Under the pieces are notes generated by a model, which was given only the letters and a program-made list of their open reading frames with translations, made no database searches and was not told where the DNA came from. From NCBI GenBank assembly GCA_003439945.1, contig QVRM01001038.1, positions 1 to 64,000 on the forward strand: DNA of 64,000 nt. The letters are read 5' to 3'. Of the stretch, positions 11,665 through 25,253 are shown piece by piece. This DNA comes from Dermanyssus gallinae. Its lineage: Eukaryota > Arthropoda > Arachnida > Mesostigmata > Dermanyssidae. Each line of letters opens with the position of its first letter. Positions within the stretch are counted from its first letter, which is position 1. Both the position numbers and the translations under genes were made by a program.

Positions 11665-11674
11665 ATAAGTTTGG

Positions 11675-11679
11675 ATAAT

Positions 11680-11732
<53 letters not shown>
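11675..11732. repeat. (TA)n microsatellite
   Basis: A TA array just outside the palindrome at 11469-11664. Confidence 0.9.
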
Positions 11733-12951
11733 GTTTGCGTAAGGTTCAATAAAAATAACGACAACAGTGAGTCGACTCGGTCAGCCACTTGGCCCGTCTC
11801 AAAATAGCCTATTTGCAAACACCGATTGGCAGCCCAATTGGTGCACTGCGGCAGCCGCTGGCGACAGCGTCTTGATCGTATAACGACGCGTTTCGCATTA
11901 CTACTATCATGACTATACTCGTATATTCATGCTATTGCCTCTGTCGCCATACGCAGTGCTGCAGAGATGGAGACAGCAACTATTGTATATACGTTCCGTT
12001 CCAGCTAATGCACAAGACGCGGACGAAACATCATTGCGTTGGACCTAACAGATAAACCATGGAATACGTCACGTTTCGCGTGTGTCCGAACTGTTTGCTC
12101 TACGTGTGATTTGTCATGTCTACCACTCGTCATTTGACAAAGGCCGCGATCGGCTTCAGTTGTGACGCTGGTCTAACTGGTCTCAATAGTTAATAATCGA
12201 TCACCGGGCTAGACTGAAATTCGGCTAGAGGTGACCGGAGACGTGAGTAATAGTACAAGGTCCTTAACACAATTCCATAACTGTCGGTATCAAATCGATT
12301 GCCCTTCGAAATAAGGAGTGATGCTAGATCTCCCTTCTCTCTGCATCGTTCAGAAAAACAGTGAAAGTATGCTATTGCTTAGTATTTCCTGTGAACTGCT
12401 TCCAGATAGGCTAGATAGCAAATTAAATGCACCCTGCTTTAACCATGTATAGAAAGCAACCAAAGTACGTTTGTCTTTCCTTCACTTAGTCATCAGAGCA
12501 GAACGGTAAACCGAAAAGGTGACACGTCTAGGATCCCTCATGACCCACTTGATTATTAAGCTATGATTCTATTTTTAATAAACTAAAGTTCTCGATGCGT
12601 TCGCTTTTCTGTTTTCCTGTTATTGTTTCTTTCAGTTACTGATTCTTTTGCCGAGGTCCGTATTGTGTACCTGTTCAAGAATAATAATAATAAGAGAAAG
12701 GGTCCTCTTTTTATACCCACCTTACGTGTCTCGCACTCTGAAAGTAAAGTGCTCCCTCATCTATCATCTAATCTATTTTATGTTTGGTAAATATGTAGTG
12801 AGAGCTGGTTCTCTCGTGTCTGCCGCTGGAAGATTTGTCGTATTGTGATGTTTTTGAAATTACTGTTTCCAAGTCGACATTACGTCATCGCCGCTGAGAG
12901 CAGAGTCCAAGTTAACGAGGTAGTCAACTATGCCTGCACCTCGGATGCGGA

Positions 12952-12999
<48 letters not shown>

Positions 13000-15900
13000 A
13001 TGTAGATAGATATATATATACGAGAGGTATAGAGAGATAGATATATATATTATATAGATATGTATATATATATTATATATATTATATATAATATATGTAT
13101 ATGTATATTATGTATGGAGTTAAGATATTGTGTCGGAGTGAACAGAAGAAGTTGTTTGTAAACAGAACATTTATTGCGCTTTATGTGTAAGATTAACAAT
13201 GCAGAATTTTTTGGATATTAATATATATTTTTTTTTTTTAATGTAATATTGCCAGAACGATGAATGATATTAGAATAATATCACCGGCATCCTCTCGTTC
13301 GTTCGTTGTTTTTTGGTTATATGTATATGTGTGGTACTATGTTTATTTTGTGCAACTTTAGCCACGACAGACTCACCGCTAGTCCGAACGTCGATCCGGT
13401 CACAGCTTTCGTGCGCGCTTGTCTGCATCTAAAATTATTTATTATATGCATAAACAGGATCTATCTTGTCACACTAGCTCACAGCTGATGTTACAGGTTC
13501 CACAATAGGTTGCACTTTGTACGCACGTTGTTGATGCAGCCAGCAAACAAGAAACGGCATTACGGTGATAGGAATATTTTCTAAGAATAATATACCCATA
13601 TGATATATATATATATATATATATTGTAGAAGAACGGCTTACCTTAATAAAGTAAGTAGATCTGGTGTTGTTGTGCCGTTGGCAGCAATATTTGCTTCTC
13701 TATATGACACATTCTTACATCATAAATGATAATGATTACAGGATGTGGAATTAGCCTTGCTCGCGTGCTAGTGGAAAATGTGATGAACCAGAGTGCATTT
13801 TACAACCATACATCGTTTGTACATGTCGAATGAACTGACAGTACAGTGGCGCCACTTTTTGACCTCGCTGACCCAGTATCATTTAGTCGCGTAGTTGGTA
13901 AAAGCGCTATTTTTGTTTAGATACACCGTCAAGCAGATGATCAAGCAAGCAGAGCCAGACAGGCAGCTAGAATCATACTATACAAAAACGTGTGTTTATG
14001 TGTGTGTGTATACGTGGATCCCAATGATTAAGCATGACTGGTTGCATTTAGCGGAACACTAATGTTATGTATATAAGGCCTTGTCTGGCCTTATAGCAAC
14101 GACGACGGGCCACGACAATGATAGGTAACGTGATCATCACACGCGTGACAAGACATTCTTTGAATGACTTCTGGTGTAATATAGCTGTCGCTTTCAGTAA
14201 CCACTTAGTTACATAGTCATATCGGCAATTTGTGCTGACAACAACCTTTCTTAGCACCACACGACGCCGTGCCCAATAAATTTGGGCACTTGTGACAAAG
14301 TCTGTTCCACTCAGCCACAGCAATGGAGCAATGGAGGCTCTGTTCTATCTGCTCACGAATCTGCTGACCCAGCTTTAACAGATGTCTCGTACGAAGTTGA
14401 TATGATGCGATAGAAAGTGATTCGGTTGCAGCACTTGCAACTTGAGTGTCTTTGTCAAAAGTCATGCATGATACAGGCAGAATCAGCGATACGGCGTCTT
14501 GATTGTCAACATGTGACACAATGCGCACAAGGCATTAAAAAGGCGGAAAATAGTAGCAGCAGCAGAACTATTTCATATTTATTTTTATATAAATATATAT
14601 TTATTGTTATATAAATTATATTTATTGTTTTTAGATTTTAATTTTAACTCAAACACGCAGTTTCGCATAAAAGCGACGAAACAAGGTCGGACACGTTTGC
14701 AAAACGCAGAAAGCAGAGAGGGATTGCAAATTCGGATCCTAGCGTACCTAATTTTGGGGATTGTTTGTGGGAATGTCCCGACAGAGCAGACTAGAATTAG
14801 TATTTAAGAATACGTTTTTTTAGGTACGATCTACAGAAACCGATTCAACCAGTGGCCAGGCTTCATGAATCCGAAAGAAACTAGCTATTCAATTCGAAAC
14901 TGCGCTAAAAACTGTTCAACACAATTCAACACACGTTGGTCACACACCATAAATACAAAAATAAGCAATCTCAAAACCAGTCAATTGCAGTTGGTTTGAA
15001 TGTGACAAGCAGTCTGCTACGATGCGGAGTATGTGAGTCGTATCGCTCTGCTACCTATGTGAGTTAGCAAAACATCTGTTCAGCACACAAATATGTCGGA
15101 TAGAAGTTGATATGTGCGCGGGCATGTCATATGTCTCTATATGGAGTTCGTGTTTGCCTTAATTAAGTGGAGTTTGACGAATTTGACGTTTGCTCAAACA
15201 CACTACAACAAGGCTTCAGCGGGTCAGCGATTTCCGATCGTGTACGACCTAATTCGAGCAGCATTACACAATAGAGAGGATTTAGTAGCTCCGCGCGAAC
15301 AATAGAGCTCAACTTTGCCCCTACGTCTTTTTATCTGTTTTTTTTTCTTATTAGTAAATTATCGATTGTTATTATTATTGTTGCTAATGTCAGTATCGTC
15401 ATCATCGTCACAATGGGCAGCACGTAATCCATGGACACCAAGCGTTAATAATTCTAAGCGGCGGCAGATGTAAGCAGCAGCAGCAGCAGCGTAGAGTGCA
15501 GCGAGTCCTGCGACTGCGGTGACCATGCCGGTAGGCCAGAGAGCGAGAGAAATTGACGGTGATTAAGAGCGCGCGCGAGAGAGAGGTGAAATAGAAGAGA
15601 GAGAGCGAGAGAGAGAGAATCTCCCCCTAGGGACAAAGAGTACAAGAATCGGCTACTGTCGGCCTGTTTGGCATACCGCGGAGACCGGTTCGAAGCGGAT
15701 CGGCAGCGCCAAAGAAATTTCCACTGCACTATGTTACGCCTGTCAAACTGCCGGTCGCGCTATTGGCGGGGCTGCTATGGTGACCTAGCCAAGTGTCGCC
15801 TCACAAACACCCAACCTTCCATCCACCTATCTTCCTCTCATCATCATCATCATCATCACCATCATCAGTACACACTAATCAACTCATCAACATGAGTATC

Positions 15901-16580
15901 GTGATGATTATTGTCAACATTATCATCAACATCAGCATCATACACTCACCAGGTCAACAATGACCGTGGCGGCTGCACCACTGTTTGTTATTGTTGTGTT
16001 CATTGTTGTTGTTGTTGTTGCAGCTACTGTTGTTGTTATTGCAGCTATTGTTGTTTTTGTTGTTGTCATTGCAGCTGTTGATGTTGTTGTCGTTATGGCG
16101 TTGTCAACCATCATGCTATAGTTTCCAGATCGTCAATTTTGTCGTCACGGTTGTGGTCACTGTTGTTACTTGTGTTTGGATGTTGCGTTTTGTTTGTGTG
16201 TCTCTGTTGGTGAGTGTGCGTATGTGTGTGTATCTAGACGGTCGTGTACCTCTCGCTTGTTTACTAGTGTCCCTCTCTAGGCCGCTGTTTGAGTGTCCCG
16301 TGTTCTCGCTTTGCCGAATCTTCCTCCTTCGCTCTTCTATTCAATATTGCCTTCTATCTGCAACGTCTCCACATGATGGTGGATGAAAATAGATCTTCCT
16401 TCGCACCCAGTTAGGTAAACGTATTGACGTTTGTATGTATAACTTCCGTCTGTTGGTGTGTATACTCGTATATTTGCATATGTGAATTATATTTTTGATA
16501 ATATGTATGTGTGTATATATTTATATATATCTTCTAAATAAAAAAATAGCACGTGCGTGTAATACTCGCACATTGCCATT
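11733..16580. other. Gene-poor region with microsatellites
   Basis: No recognisable gene. TA arrays lie at 12953-12998, 13005-13105 and 13602-13624. CAT/CAC and GTT triplet tracts lie at 15838-15870 and 15990-16110, and a GA tract at 15580-15620. A minus-strand frame at 14217-14528 (103 codons) is open but matches nothing I know. Confidence 0.45.
12953..13105. repeat. (TA)n and TAGA-rich microsatellite
   Basis: A pure TA array to 12998, then GATAGATA and TATTATA variants to 13105. Confidence 0.88.
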
Positions 16581-17599
16581 AATGGACAGAAATATTCGAG
16601 CACGGATAGAATCAACGTTTTCGCCTGAAAATTTACAGCGGGGGTTTAGTAGTCACTCCCCCCCTTTCCCCGTCGAAACACGCTAAACAACAGCTGCCCC
16701 CGCCAGTAGCAGACCCTGACGACACAACACCTTTAAATGAAGCTATAAGTTTTCAGAATGCGGCAAGAACTGCCGCCCTTATGAAGGCAGCTAGTCACAT
16801 TGGTTCAGACCTTGTCGAGGACAGTAGCCGACGGAGAAAAAATAGTTAGCGAACGTCGGACCACACAAGTACTATTCATAGCTGTAGGAAAACGAGGCTT
16901 CAACCTCAAAAATTAGCTAGCCGATCAATACTACGGAGGCCTCATGCAGAGGGAGTGGCCAGCGCGTACCTATACGATAACTCATGAGCGAGTGGGCTAT
17001 TGGCAGATGCTAGGGCAGGGTTGCTGGATACAGGGAAAAAAAAGGGCTAAACATAGGGAGGAAGATTGTACAGAATGTTGAGCTTGTAGCCTAGATAATC
17101 ATTCAATCAAACGTACTGTAGAAAAATGTACAGCCTTGGGGGAGAGCAGAGATATAGACTGGTCGGTGCCTTATTTTGAGAACCAAATGTTAGAAAGAAC
17201 CAGGCAGACATTAGAAAGAGGAAGTTGTCCCAATGAAAAGCAAATACTCAGTAGGTATTGGAAGATACAACATTGATTGTGCGGATACGTAGGTAATATA
17301 TATGCTGCCCCTCTAAGCGCCTCTACATATCAGGGTGACATGTGTATTTAGGTATACATGCCAAGCGAATAATATATCAATCAATTATTCAATCATACTA
17401 CCACACGCCTCAAAAACAGAATGGGCTTTACTGCTACCACAAAGGTCCAACAAACACGACCATCTCATCAAGCAACTCTTGACAGAATTTTCCAGGTTGC
17501 ACTTTCAAGGAAGGGAATACATCTTCCTGAAAGAATTAAGACATTCTGGCAATTAGGGGGACTCAAAACAGGCCGGCGGTAAACACGCGTTCGTTGGAC

Positions 17600-18290
17600 G
17601 CCACGGATAAGGTTCTTATAGGAACGTCTCATGTGCCGCTTGTAGTTATGAATAGAGCTGCCAACGCCTCTGCAGAAGTACGAAAAATCGATCATGCCAT
17701 ATGCCGCACCCCCTATGGGAGCGCACTATCAGAGCTACAACACGCGACCTCCTCAAGAAAGCACAAGGACCTAAGGCACTTAATTGTCGACGCATCGCAC
17801 AAGTCCGTCCTAGACAGATTTCCTGGATCCTAAGAGTCAAAGAACTAGCCCTTCAATGAACCTCTAAATACTCTAAACACGTGGAACCAGCAACGAAAAA
17901 ACGGGCCACCCTGGATACTTGACGAAACCAATACTCCCTGCTCTTAAAAATGATACAGCTCTAAACACGGTCGTTCTACTGCCCACTTGCGCAACTGCTA
18001 ACGGGTTACGATGGCTGCTTTCAGCATACCTACACTACCGCACTAGCAAAGCGGGCTTCCCCTCAAACCGTATATGCAACTCCAGAGAGACTGACAGCGT
18101 AAGCCACTGTTACGAAGGTTGTGACTTTTCCTGGCAATACCGAGCCACAGCTAGTTCTCATAAAAACTAAGCGTGGGAAGTCCCCAGACACGCCCAACTC
18201 TCATAGAGGCGTTCCTTGAGGGTCCTGAGTCCTTCTGTGAAGTAAGAAAATTTGCAGAATTTTTCTTTGAAACGAAAATAAGCGCCTCAC
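17600..18290 (+). mobile_element. Dispersed repeat G, copy 1 (LINE-like 3' part)
   Basis: It is collinear with 62250-62960 on the same strand, sharing AAAATGATACAGC, the CCCACT-GCGCAACTGCTAA segment and a final part ending CGCAGATTTT/TGCAGAATTTT. Broken frames include YLHYRTSKAGFPSNRICNSR and VSHCYEGC, reminiscent of a C-terminal zinc-knuckle of LINE ORF2. Sequence back to about 16590 may belong to the same element. The family is not identified. Confidence 0.5.
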
Positions 18291-18310
18291 AAAGTCGCGC
18301 AGCCCCTTGA

Positions 18311-18978
18311 TGGGCAGTTACAGCGAATAGGTGAATACTATATCAAGAAGACATAGTATTGCGACCAGAGAGTTGAATAAGAGTAGTAGATGCTTTGCGA
18401 CGCAAATCGATAAAAATAGGTCAAGATTGGCAACATGCTGAGCGAGTGATTTCTATCTGCGTCGTCGTCACCGTTGTCATCACCACCGCCACTGCTAAGC
18501 TTAAGACTGGATTGAAACAGAAGAGATCCCGCGTTGTCCCTGACAGCATCAGCGTCATCATCATCAATGTTGTTGTTGTTGCTGTTGCTGTTGTTACCGT
18601 CGCCATCTTCTTGATCATCGTGTTGGCGAAGGTGTCGCAGTAAAGCGGCGGCGGCAACGACAACGACTTTTGACAATCGCAGACTACGTGTGGAAGGAAG
18701 CCTGTTGCGCATAATGACCACCGCTCCACTATGGGTGACGGACACCAAGAGGAGAAGGGAGATCGATGTTGCGCTGTTCGAAACGATGACAGTAGAAAAA
18801 CCGTAGGGAAAAGAAACGGCTCGGGCGTTACCCATATCCACACTGAAGCACGCCTGAAGAGAAGTGTTTTTGGCTACAAGCGTCAAGATAGGACGCCGTA
18901 CACAACGTTGCAGTCGACAGCTGGAGAGAAAGGGCAGGCCAGCAAAAAGGCAAAGCAGGGATAGAAAGTATATGGAAA

Positions 18979-19020
<42 letters not shown>

Positions 19021-21371
19021 TAAGAGTCGGGTAGAAAACATTACTGAGACGTAAAGGGTAACGTTTGCAGGAGCAGAAGCTGCACGAGTGGGTGTCGGTG
19101 GCAAAGGAGGTAAATCGTAGATAGATGCCCTGTGACCCCAAAATGAAAGGGTTGTCCTGTATGGGCGTTTGCTTGCACAAGCAAAACGTTTCTAGCGCAC
19201 GCGAGAGAGAGAGAGCACGAGATAGAGAGCAGGTGAGAAGAAGAAAAACATAACATATAAAAATAAATCTCCTCGTCTTTGGGAACGAAGGAAGAAGCGA
19301 TAGGGACTGTGTGATGTTTACGATCGTATCGATTTAAGAAAAAAAAACCGGACAACAGCAATACAACGAGTAAGGTCACTAACGATTCGAGCATCTTGAC
19401 AGCATTCGTCATAGCGTTTGTCATTCAAGAACGTCGGTGTCGGTCGGGAGCCAGTTCAAACCGGTTTTCGTGGCTGGCGGCGGCGGCACCCCTACTCAAG
19501 CAAGAAGGTTGGCTACTTTGGTCGAGTCCAACAGCGATCCTCGATGGTGGACTTTGGAAGCTTCCAAGTGGGTGTAGTAGTCGTAGTCGTAGTAGTAGTG
19601 GTAGTAATAGTAACAGTCGTACAGTGGATGGTGGTCCTGGTATGGGCTGTGTGGTATTAGTGGCTGACCAAAAGATTGACCCTCGCCGCCTGGAACCGGT
19701 TTCGACTAGCCCCGGGCTCTCGAACGCAGTAGCTGCTGCGCCCGCCGTTGCGTCGGCGCCACCGTTACGTTAAGTGCGGTCACCGCTACCATTGGAGCGT
19801 CTATTTAAGGGCGCTGGCCAGGCGCTAAATGTACACAACGGCACCATGATAAGGAAGGAACGTTGGAGAAAGAGCAAAGCTGAAGGGAGAAACAGAAAGA
19901 GAAAGGGAGAAACAAGCAAAGAGAGAATAGGGAAAGGGGAGAGAGAGAGAGACAGAGGGCGCGCCCGAGCGCATAGAGAACATAGTACAGAGGAGAACAT
20001 GCCTCCTTGAGTCGCTCGTAACAAGGGCAAAGGCGCGGACAACCGGGAAAAAATAACAGGGGACCACGTGCCAGCTGCGATCACCGGCAGTGGCGACGCA
20101 AAATGTAGGTCCTTAATTTCGGTTTGCGTAATGAACGATTATATGCAATTGACTAAAAATTGCGGTGAAATGTCGGTCGATCTGGCACACCTTTGTGCTT
20201 CGTCGCTGTGAGACAAAAGCCCAAATGGGAGCAAAAAGCCCAGTACAAGCAGGAGATTCGGTGAAAGTGTAGGCGAAGAATGACATACATCGTATGTAGT
20301 TGTCTGCTTCTAGACACTACCAGCAAAAAGTTGGCTTGATTTTGCCTAGAACCCTGGCTTTTCTGACGAAGCGGCCCATGGTCGTGCCATTACGGTATAC
20401 ACCTTCAGTCACACAGGGGCAGAAGCTCAAAGGTTGGTTTTAGCTGGGTGGAAAACTTTTTCTGTTCCGTGCTTACAAGGGCACTGACTAGCAGGGGCCA
20501 CGGCATTAGTAATTTTGCATATAATTTTAAAATAGTTAAACGCGTCGAAGCGGGCTATTTTCTCCTTTTGCGTTTTCTATTCTGCTGCTCTTCTTTTTCA
20601 TGTTCGTTATTTATTCCAGTTATCAGGTAACCTAGCAACGTGTTAAGTTTTGATGACCTGTCCGACGATGAAGTGCATAACGACGGTAGTCGCCATAAAG
20701 AACAAAACGAAACGATTTGAGACTGAGACCGATGCCAATTTACGTAACAGCTAAACGGCCAGCTCAAGTGTGCAGTGAGAAGCGAAACTATTAATAGCCA
20801 ATAACAATTTCGACTCCTGAGAGTTTCAGTCAAGGTTATAAATGATGGTTTCAGTCAAGGTTATAAATGGAGATTTAGCAATCTATCAGTTAGGCACATC
20901 GTTGCCGCACAGCTTCCATCAATCAAGCTAGCTGGAGGTTAGTGGCAAAGTAAAACGGACTTAACGTTGAAAACAACAAAAATAAAACGGCGAATCTGGA
21001 AAAAGCGGCAAGCGAGAATGGTGAGAAGAAACCGGGAAATTTTTGTTCTGCAAATAACTTACAGAATATTTAATGTGCAACGTGGTAATGCGATCGCGGA
21101 CATATCAAACAAATGTACGGCAGAATGCAACAAAACGTCTACAATGCGTAGCGGTTCCCCCAAAAAAGATTCTTGACATGTGAGTTTTTTCAAAGCAAAT
21201 TTCTCAAGGTTTGCAGATTTGGGCCAGCATTATAATAAGTAAATAATCGAACAGGAACCTCTATAACGACAACTCTAAATTTAAGTACCGTAAGGTTACG
21301 AATTCAAACAAATATAAGCATTGGCTTTACATTAGACGTGGATTATCGTTTTCTCTCTCTCGCTCTCTCTA

Positions 21372-21414
<43 letters not shown>

Positions 21415-21490
21415 TTCGGTTTGTTTTGCAAATCAGCATTAGTATATTATCAAGTTTGGTTTTCTTCACTTTAAATTGGTAGCACCGTAA
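18311..21490. other. Low-complexity, gene-poor region
   Basis: It contains triplet tracts (18540-18600; 19565-19620), a (TA)n at 18982-19016, GA-rich stretches at 19200-19230 and 19860-19950, and a CT-then-TA tract at 21350-21412. Frames of 100-280 codons here have biased low-complexity composition and no recognisable domain. Confidence 0.45.
21350..21412. repeat. (CT)n(TA)n compound microsatellite
   Basis: CTCTCT units lead into pure TA. Confidence 0.9.
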
Positions 21491-21492
21491 AA

Positions 21493-22310
21493 TTATTCAT
21501 ATATCACATTGTATGTTTCGATAAAGGAGCAGTTGAGTGTGTGGTGGCGTCCGATATTGCACCCTCCACAACATTTACATACGCGCTCGTCGAGTACATA
21601 CAAATGTTCGTTCATGAACATGAGGTGATTGTAACCAACAGAATTTCCATCTCCCACCGCAAAAAGCAGGCCTCTCGACAAAGAGACAAGTCCAATTGCG
21701 TAAAGACAATACCTTACTACAGGTACAATTGTTATTCTAAATACGTTAATTGCGATGTTTAGCTTTATGCCAATAATTTATCGTCATATTTATTTCACTC
21801 ATATTGAGTATGCGTATAACATAGACAATTATACAGTTGTCAGCTGCTCACGGCATGTCATTCGAGAGAGGCAGTGCAGTGATCTCTTCACAAGGGTCAG
21901 GCAGGCAGACGCATGAAACTTCGTACAGGCCGTACACGACCAATGTAAGTGTCACATGCAAAGCCAGACCAGAGGCACTGAAAATATCCAGGTCTGCAAC
22001 CTCTTGTCGGACTTGTTTAACTTTACTTTCTCATTCCGAGATTAAGCTTTGGAATGGTACTGTACGTGTCGTCTTCAACCTCACAGTACCGGCGCAACAA
22101 CCGGTGCGCACCCTGACATTAGGTACACAAAACGGCTCCTTGCCCGCATTGACAGGCAAAGTACTCGCTTCATATGCATTGTGAAACACCTTTGAAGCAA
22201 ACCAAAGTTTCTCCAAGTAAGGTGTTCCCATACTCCGCTCAGACCATACATCAGCTTTGGAACAATCTTGAGGTAGAAGAATGTCAATAACGACTCCCAC
22301 TAGATCAACA
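21493..22310 (-). mobile_element. LINE family A-like copy 2, degenerate 3' part
   Basis: Minus-strand fragments read LKIVPKLMYGLSGVWEHLT, MKRVLCLSMRARSRFVYL and, further 3', CKCCGGCNIGRHHTLNC with a stop at 21493. These match in order the RT thumb and C-terminal knuckle of the element at 23298-25243. Frameshifts and deletions are present. Confidence 0.7.
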
Positions 22311-22891
22311 TATTATGGTATGTGCATGTGTATCGACTTATAAGTGTGACTCTTTTAGATAAGTCAAAAGGACTGTTTCTATTTAGAAAAAAAACTACCC
22401 AAGGCTATCGCAAACAGTGTTTTTCAATGGAAGAGACCTGAAATAAATAACCGTTGTTGGACAACCGGCCCGTGGCAATGGCCTTGCCAGGGCGCCGACT
22501 TTGGCCGGCCTCAAGATAGAGCCTGAAGGTTAAGGTCATTGCTGCTTTGAACATGTCTTCTTAAATGACCGCCTTGCGCCTTCACAACGGTGATAACTAT
22601 AGACCAAGCTAGTTATAAAGTTTAGTTATAAATAGCTAAAGTGGCTGCTAGGCGCGTAACCAGATGGAGAAAGTAAGATACATTAAACTAACTATCATTC
22701 TAACCCGCAATCCGTAATGGTGCCATAACGCCTACTTCCATATTAACCATAATGGTTATTGATAGTACTAAATACGATTAATCTTAAATATAAATCTAAA
22801 AAATATATATATATATTTTTTTTCATTTAATTTTATTCTTCGTCTTTTTATTTGTATAGTTGCGTGTTTTGTGATACACTTGTTGCGGCAT

Positions 22892-23287
22892 AAACATGTC
22901 GAAGTTAGTCATATCCGGTCAGGATAAACCACCTGATTCGCTGGACATATCACGACTGAGGGCCGCCACCGCCAGTGTTGAGAACAATACGACGAAGGCA
23001 GACGACATTACGGCACAAGCGGGCCGCATTGCCCATGTCTGAGGGTGAGATGGAGTGTACTGCCACCGGCAACGACGACGGGAGTGATGCGTTAGCAAAT
23101 GATCGCGTTGGCTGCAAGCGGCGCAGGTAATCTGATATGGCAGGGACAACAAGTGCACCACACGGGCTAGTGGACTCCGAGGGATTCATCAAAGTGGTTT
23201 CGCGGAGGGAAAAAGCCATCATTTCACGCGAGCAACGACAACTTAATAAGATTTGAGGTGACATCGAAGCAGGGACCATCAATTATT
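22892..23287 (+). pseudogene. Older sequence split by LINE A, possible retroelement ORF1
   Basis: A frame starting at 22896 reads MSKLVISGQDKPPDSLDISR and stops at 23041. Another frame reads DSEGFIKVVSRREKAIISRE. The DxxGFxxVxxRR pattern is common in ORF1 proteins of LINEs, but this is weak. The sequence resumes at 25254 on the other side of the family A insertion. I do not recognise the family with confidence. Confidence 0.3.
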
Positions 23288-23297
23288 CAAGGTTACG

Positions 23298-25243
23298 TTT
23301 TTTTTTTTTTTTTTTTTTAATTATATATATTAGATATATATACATACATATATATATGGTTTATTTCGCAATACATTGCATTTCAAGATGGTACATAATT
23401 TCAATACAATTCATTCCTTTTATACACGTTAAACACTTCAGCGACCGTCCCACCCGGCGAAAAAGTGCAAAGACCGCCGATGCTTCTGGCAGCTCGCTGC
23501 GTGGTATTTAGCGCATATCTGCGAGCAGAACCGGCAACGACATTGATCGTCAACTTGGTGAAATCCTTGAGTCGAACATACCAAGTGATGATAGCCATGC
23601 ACAATGTATCTTGTGTACACGTGCCGGCTAGTGCATGCCATTCCATCCCAAAGCTCCCTGGCGAGGTACACATCCAATTGCGCTACCTCTGCCGAGGCCT
23701 CGGTCACTTTTCCCTGCCACTCCAACAAAAATTGTTGAAGCGGTCCAGTAATAGGTGACCTAAGCCTGACTCTGATTGTTTCCACTGCCGGCCCGCAACC
23801 CGCTAGCAGGTACACGAAGCGGCTTTTTGCCGTCCGGGGTAAGCAAAGGACCCGCTTCATATATATTTTGAAGCATCTTTCTAGCTGCGCAAAATTTGCC
23901 GCTGAAAGATGGCCCCACACCCTGCCAAGGCTGTAGCTCAACATTGGCACAATCTTAAGCTCATAAAGACGCACGGCCGCACTCACAGACAGTCGTCGAG
24001 GGTCTCTCACCTCTGTGTGAATAGAGGTAATAGCCGCTCGACACCTGTCGGCGATGTGCTGGGTAAAGGTCGTTCCCGTATAGTGTAGCCTCAGACCCAG
24101 ATACGGGAAAGAGTTGACAAACTCCAGCGGTTGGCCACAACAGGGTATTACGTCTGCTGCGGCCAATCGACCCCCACGGCGAAACTTCATGGCTTTCGTC
24201 TTCCGCGCATTTATTTGCAGGCCCTTACGGTGAAGGTAACTTTCGACGTCACCGACAATTCGACGAATGGCACCGCGGTTCCGGTGGGCCACTACTATGT
24301 CATCCGCATACATGACGACGACGGCGTTTCTATACTCCTCCCGCACATGGCGAGCTAGGTCTGCGATGAGCAAGGAGAATGCCAGGCAACTGAGAGGGTC
24401 CCCTTGGGGGGTCCCTACGTTTTGACAGAGCTGCAAGGTGTCTTCGCCCCTTACGTTTACTTCAAGGCGGTCTTCAGCAAAGAAGCTGGAGAGCACTCGT
24501 AGGAAAGAACCACCCACCCCAGCATGTCGAAATGAATCGACTAGTAGGTGACGGGGAGCTTTGTCGAAGGCCTTGACACAATCGATAAAGACGGCGTATA
24601 AGTGACCCCCGGGCACAGCCAGCACCCGTTCAACTTCCGACTGGAGTACGTGGATCGCGTCCTGTGTACCTCGGCCTTTCCTGAATCCGAATTGCTCCGG
24701 AGGTAAGGCCTTCTCCACAGTTGGAAGCACCCTCGAGATAATCAACTTGGCGAAGATTTTCTTGAGAGTGCGTTCCGACGCGATACCCCGATAGAGATTT
24801 GGATCGTCCACGTTGTCACCGTTTTTGCCCTTGAATAGCAGAGTAAGCCTGGCCTCGTGCCAAACCTGGGGTATGTGTCCCCCGCTGAGTATCTGATTAA
24901 ACAGCTTACACAGCTCCTCCGCTAAAACATCGGACGACTTAGCCCAATGTTCGTAATAGATCCCATCAGGACCACTACTCTTTTTCTTGGGTAACCCGCG
25001 CAAGATCTGCACAACTTCCTCCACCGTAAACGGCGAATTCATGTCGTGCTGCTCCAGAGTGAGCGGTTGCTCAATAACTGGGTTAGGCGCGGGGGCGTTT
25101 GCATCGAGCAGAAGGGCAGTGAAGTGCTGCCGCAACTGCTCCTTTGTCATGTTGTGCATGCTTCTGTTTTGCCGGCGAACAATGTAGACATGGGGTTCGC
25201 GCTCTGCTCTCTCAAGCAAACGAAACTCCTCCTCCTCATCATA
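23298..25243 (-). mobile_element. LINE family A, young 5'-truncated insertion
   Basis: On the minus strand the element begins at 25243 inside its RT ORF, ends its ORF at 23438, and has a 3' UTR, a (TA)-rich stretch (about 23319-23357) and about 21 A residues (poly(T) on the plus strand at 23298-23318). It is flanked by direct copies of CAAGGTTACG at 23288-23297 and 25244-25253, possibly extending three bases as GTTT runs. 5' truncation, poly(A) and a target-site duplication are hallmarks of target-primed reverse transcription. Confidence 0.85.
23438..25243 (-). CDS. Non-LTR reverse transcriptase, family A (5'-truncated ORF2)
   Basis: The frame is open for about 601 codons from the element's 5' end. 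RT motifs in order: KKKSSGPDGIYYEHW, EQFGFRKGRGTQDAI, FIDCVKAFDKAPR, GTPQGDPLSC and the catalytic MYADDIVV (YADD at 24299-24310). The C-terminus is CRFCSQICAKYHAASC, a CX2CX7HX3C knuckle, followed by SLHFF and a TGA. No endonuclease domain follows, so an APE-type endonuclease would have been in the lost 5' part; that is inference. The same frame continues upstream to an ATG at 25324, but those 27 codons lie in target DNA, so the apparent 628-codon frame is chimeric. The clade was not assigned. Confidence 0.85.
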   Translation of the reverse strand, partial: YDEEEEFRLLERAEREPHVYIVRRQNRSMHNMTKEQLRQHFTALLLDANAPAPNPVIEQPLTLEQHDMNSPFTVEEVVQILRGLPKKKSSGPDGIYYEHWAKSSDVLAEELCKLFNQILSGGHIPQVWHEARLTLLFKGKNGDNVDDPNLYRGIASERTLKKIFAKLIISRVLPTVEKALPPEQFGFRKGRGTQDAIHVLQSEVERVLAVPGGHLYAVFIDCVKAFDKAPRHLLVDSFRHAGVGGSFLRVLSSFFAEDRLEVNVRGEDTLQLCQNVGTPQGDPLSCLAFSLLIADLARHVREEYRNAVVVMYADDIVVAHRNRGAIRRIVGDVESYLHRKGLQINARKTKAMKFRRGGRLAAADVIPCCGQPLEFVNSFPYLGLRLHYTGTTFTQHIADRCRAAITSIHTEVRDPRRLSVSAAVRLYELKIVPMLSYSLGRVWGHLSAANFAQLERCFKIYMKRVLCLPRTAKSRFVYLLAGCGPAVETIRVRLRSPITGPLQQFLLEWQGKVTEASAEVAQLDVYLARELWDGMACTSRHVYTRYIVHGYHHLVCSTQGFHQVDDQCRCRFCSQICAKYHAASCQKHRRSLHFFAGWDGR

Positions 25244-25253
25244 CAAGGTTACG

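Noticed and set aside
18338..19180. 280-codon minus-strand frame
   Set aside because: Composition is low-complexity (Asn, Asp, Ser, Leu runs and a TA-derived Tyr-Ile run) with no motif or splice support.
23401..23673. 90-codon alternative frame at the end of LINE A
   Set aside because: The copy at 6926-7030 keeps the zinc-knuckle frame and the same stop, so that frame is the real one.
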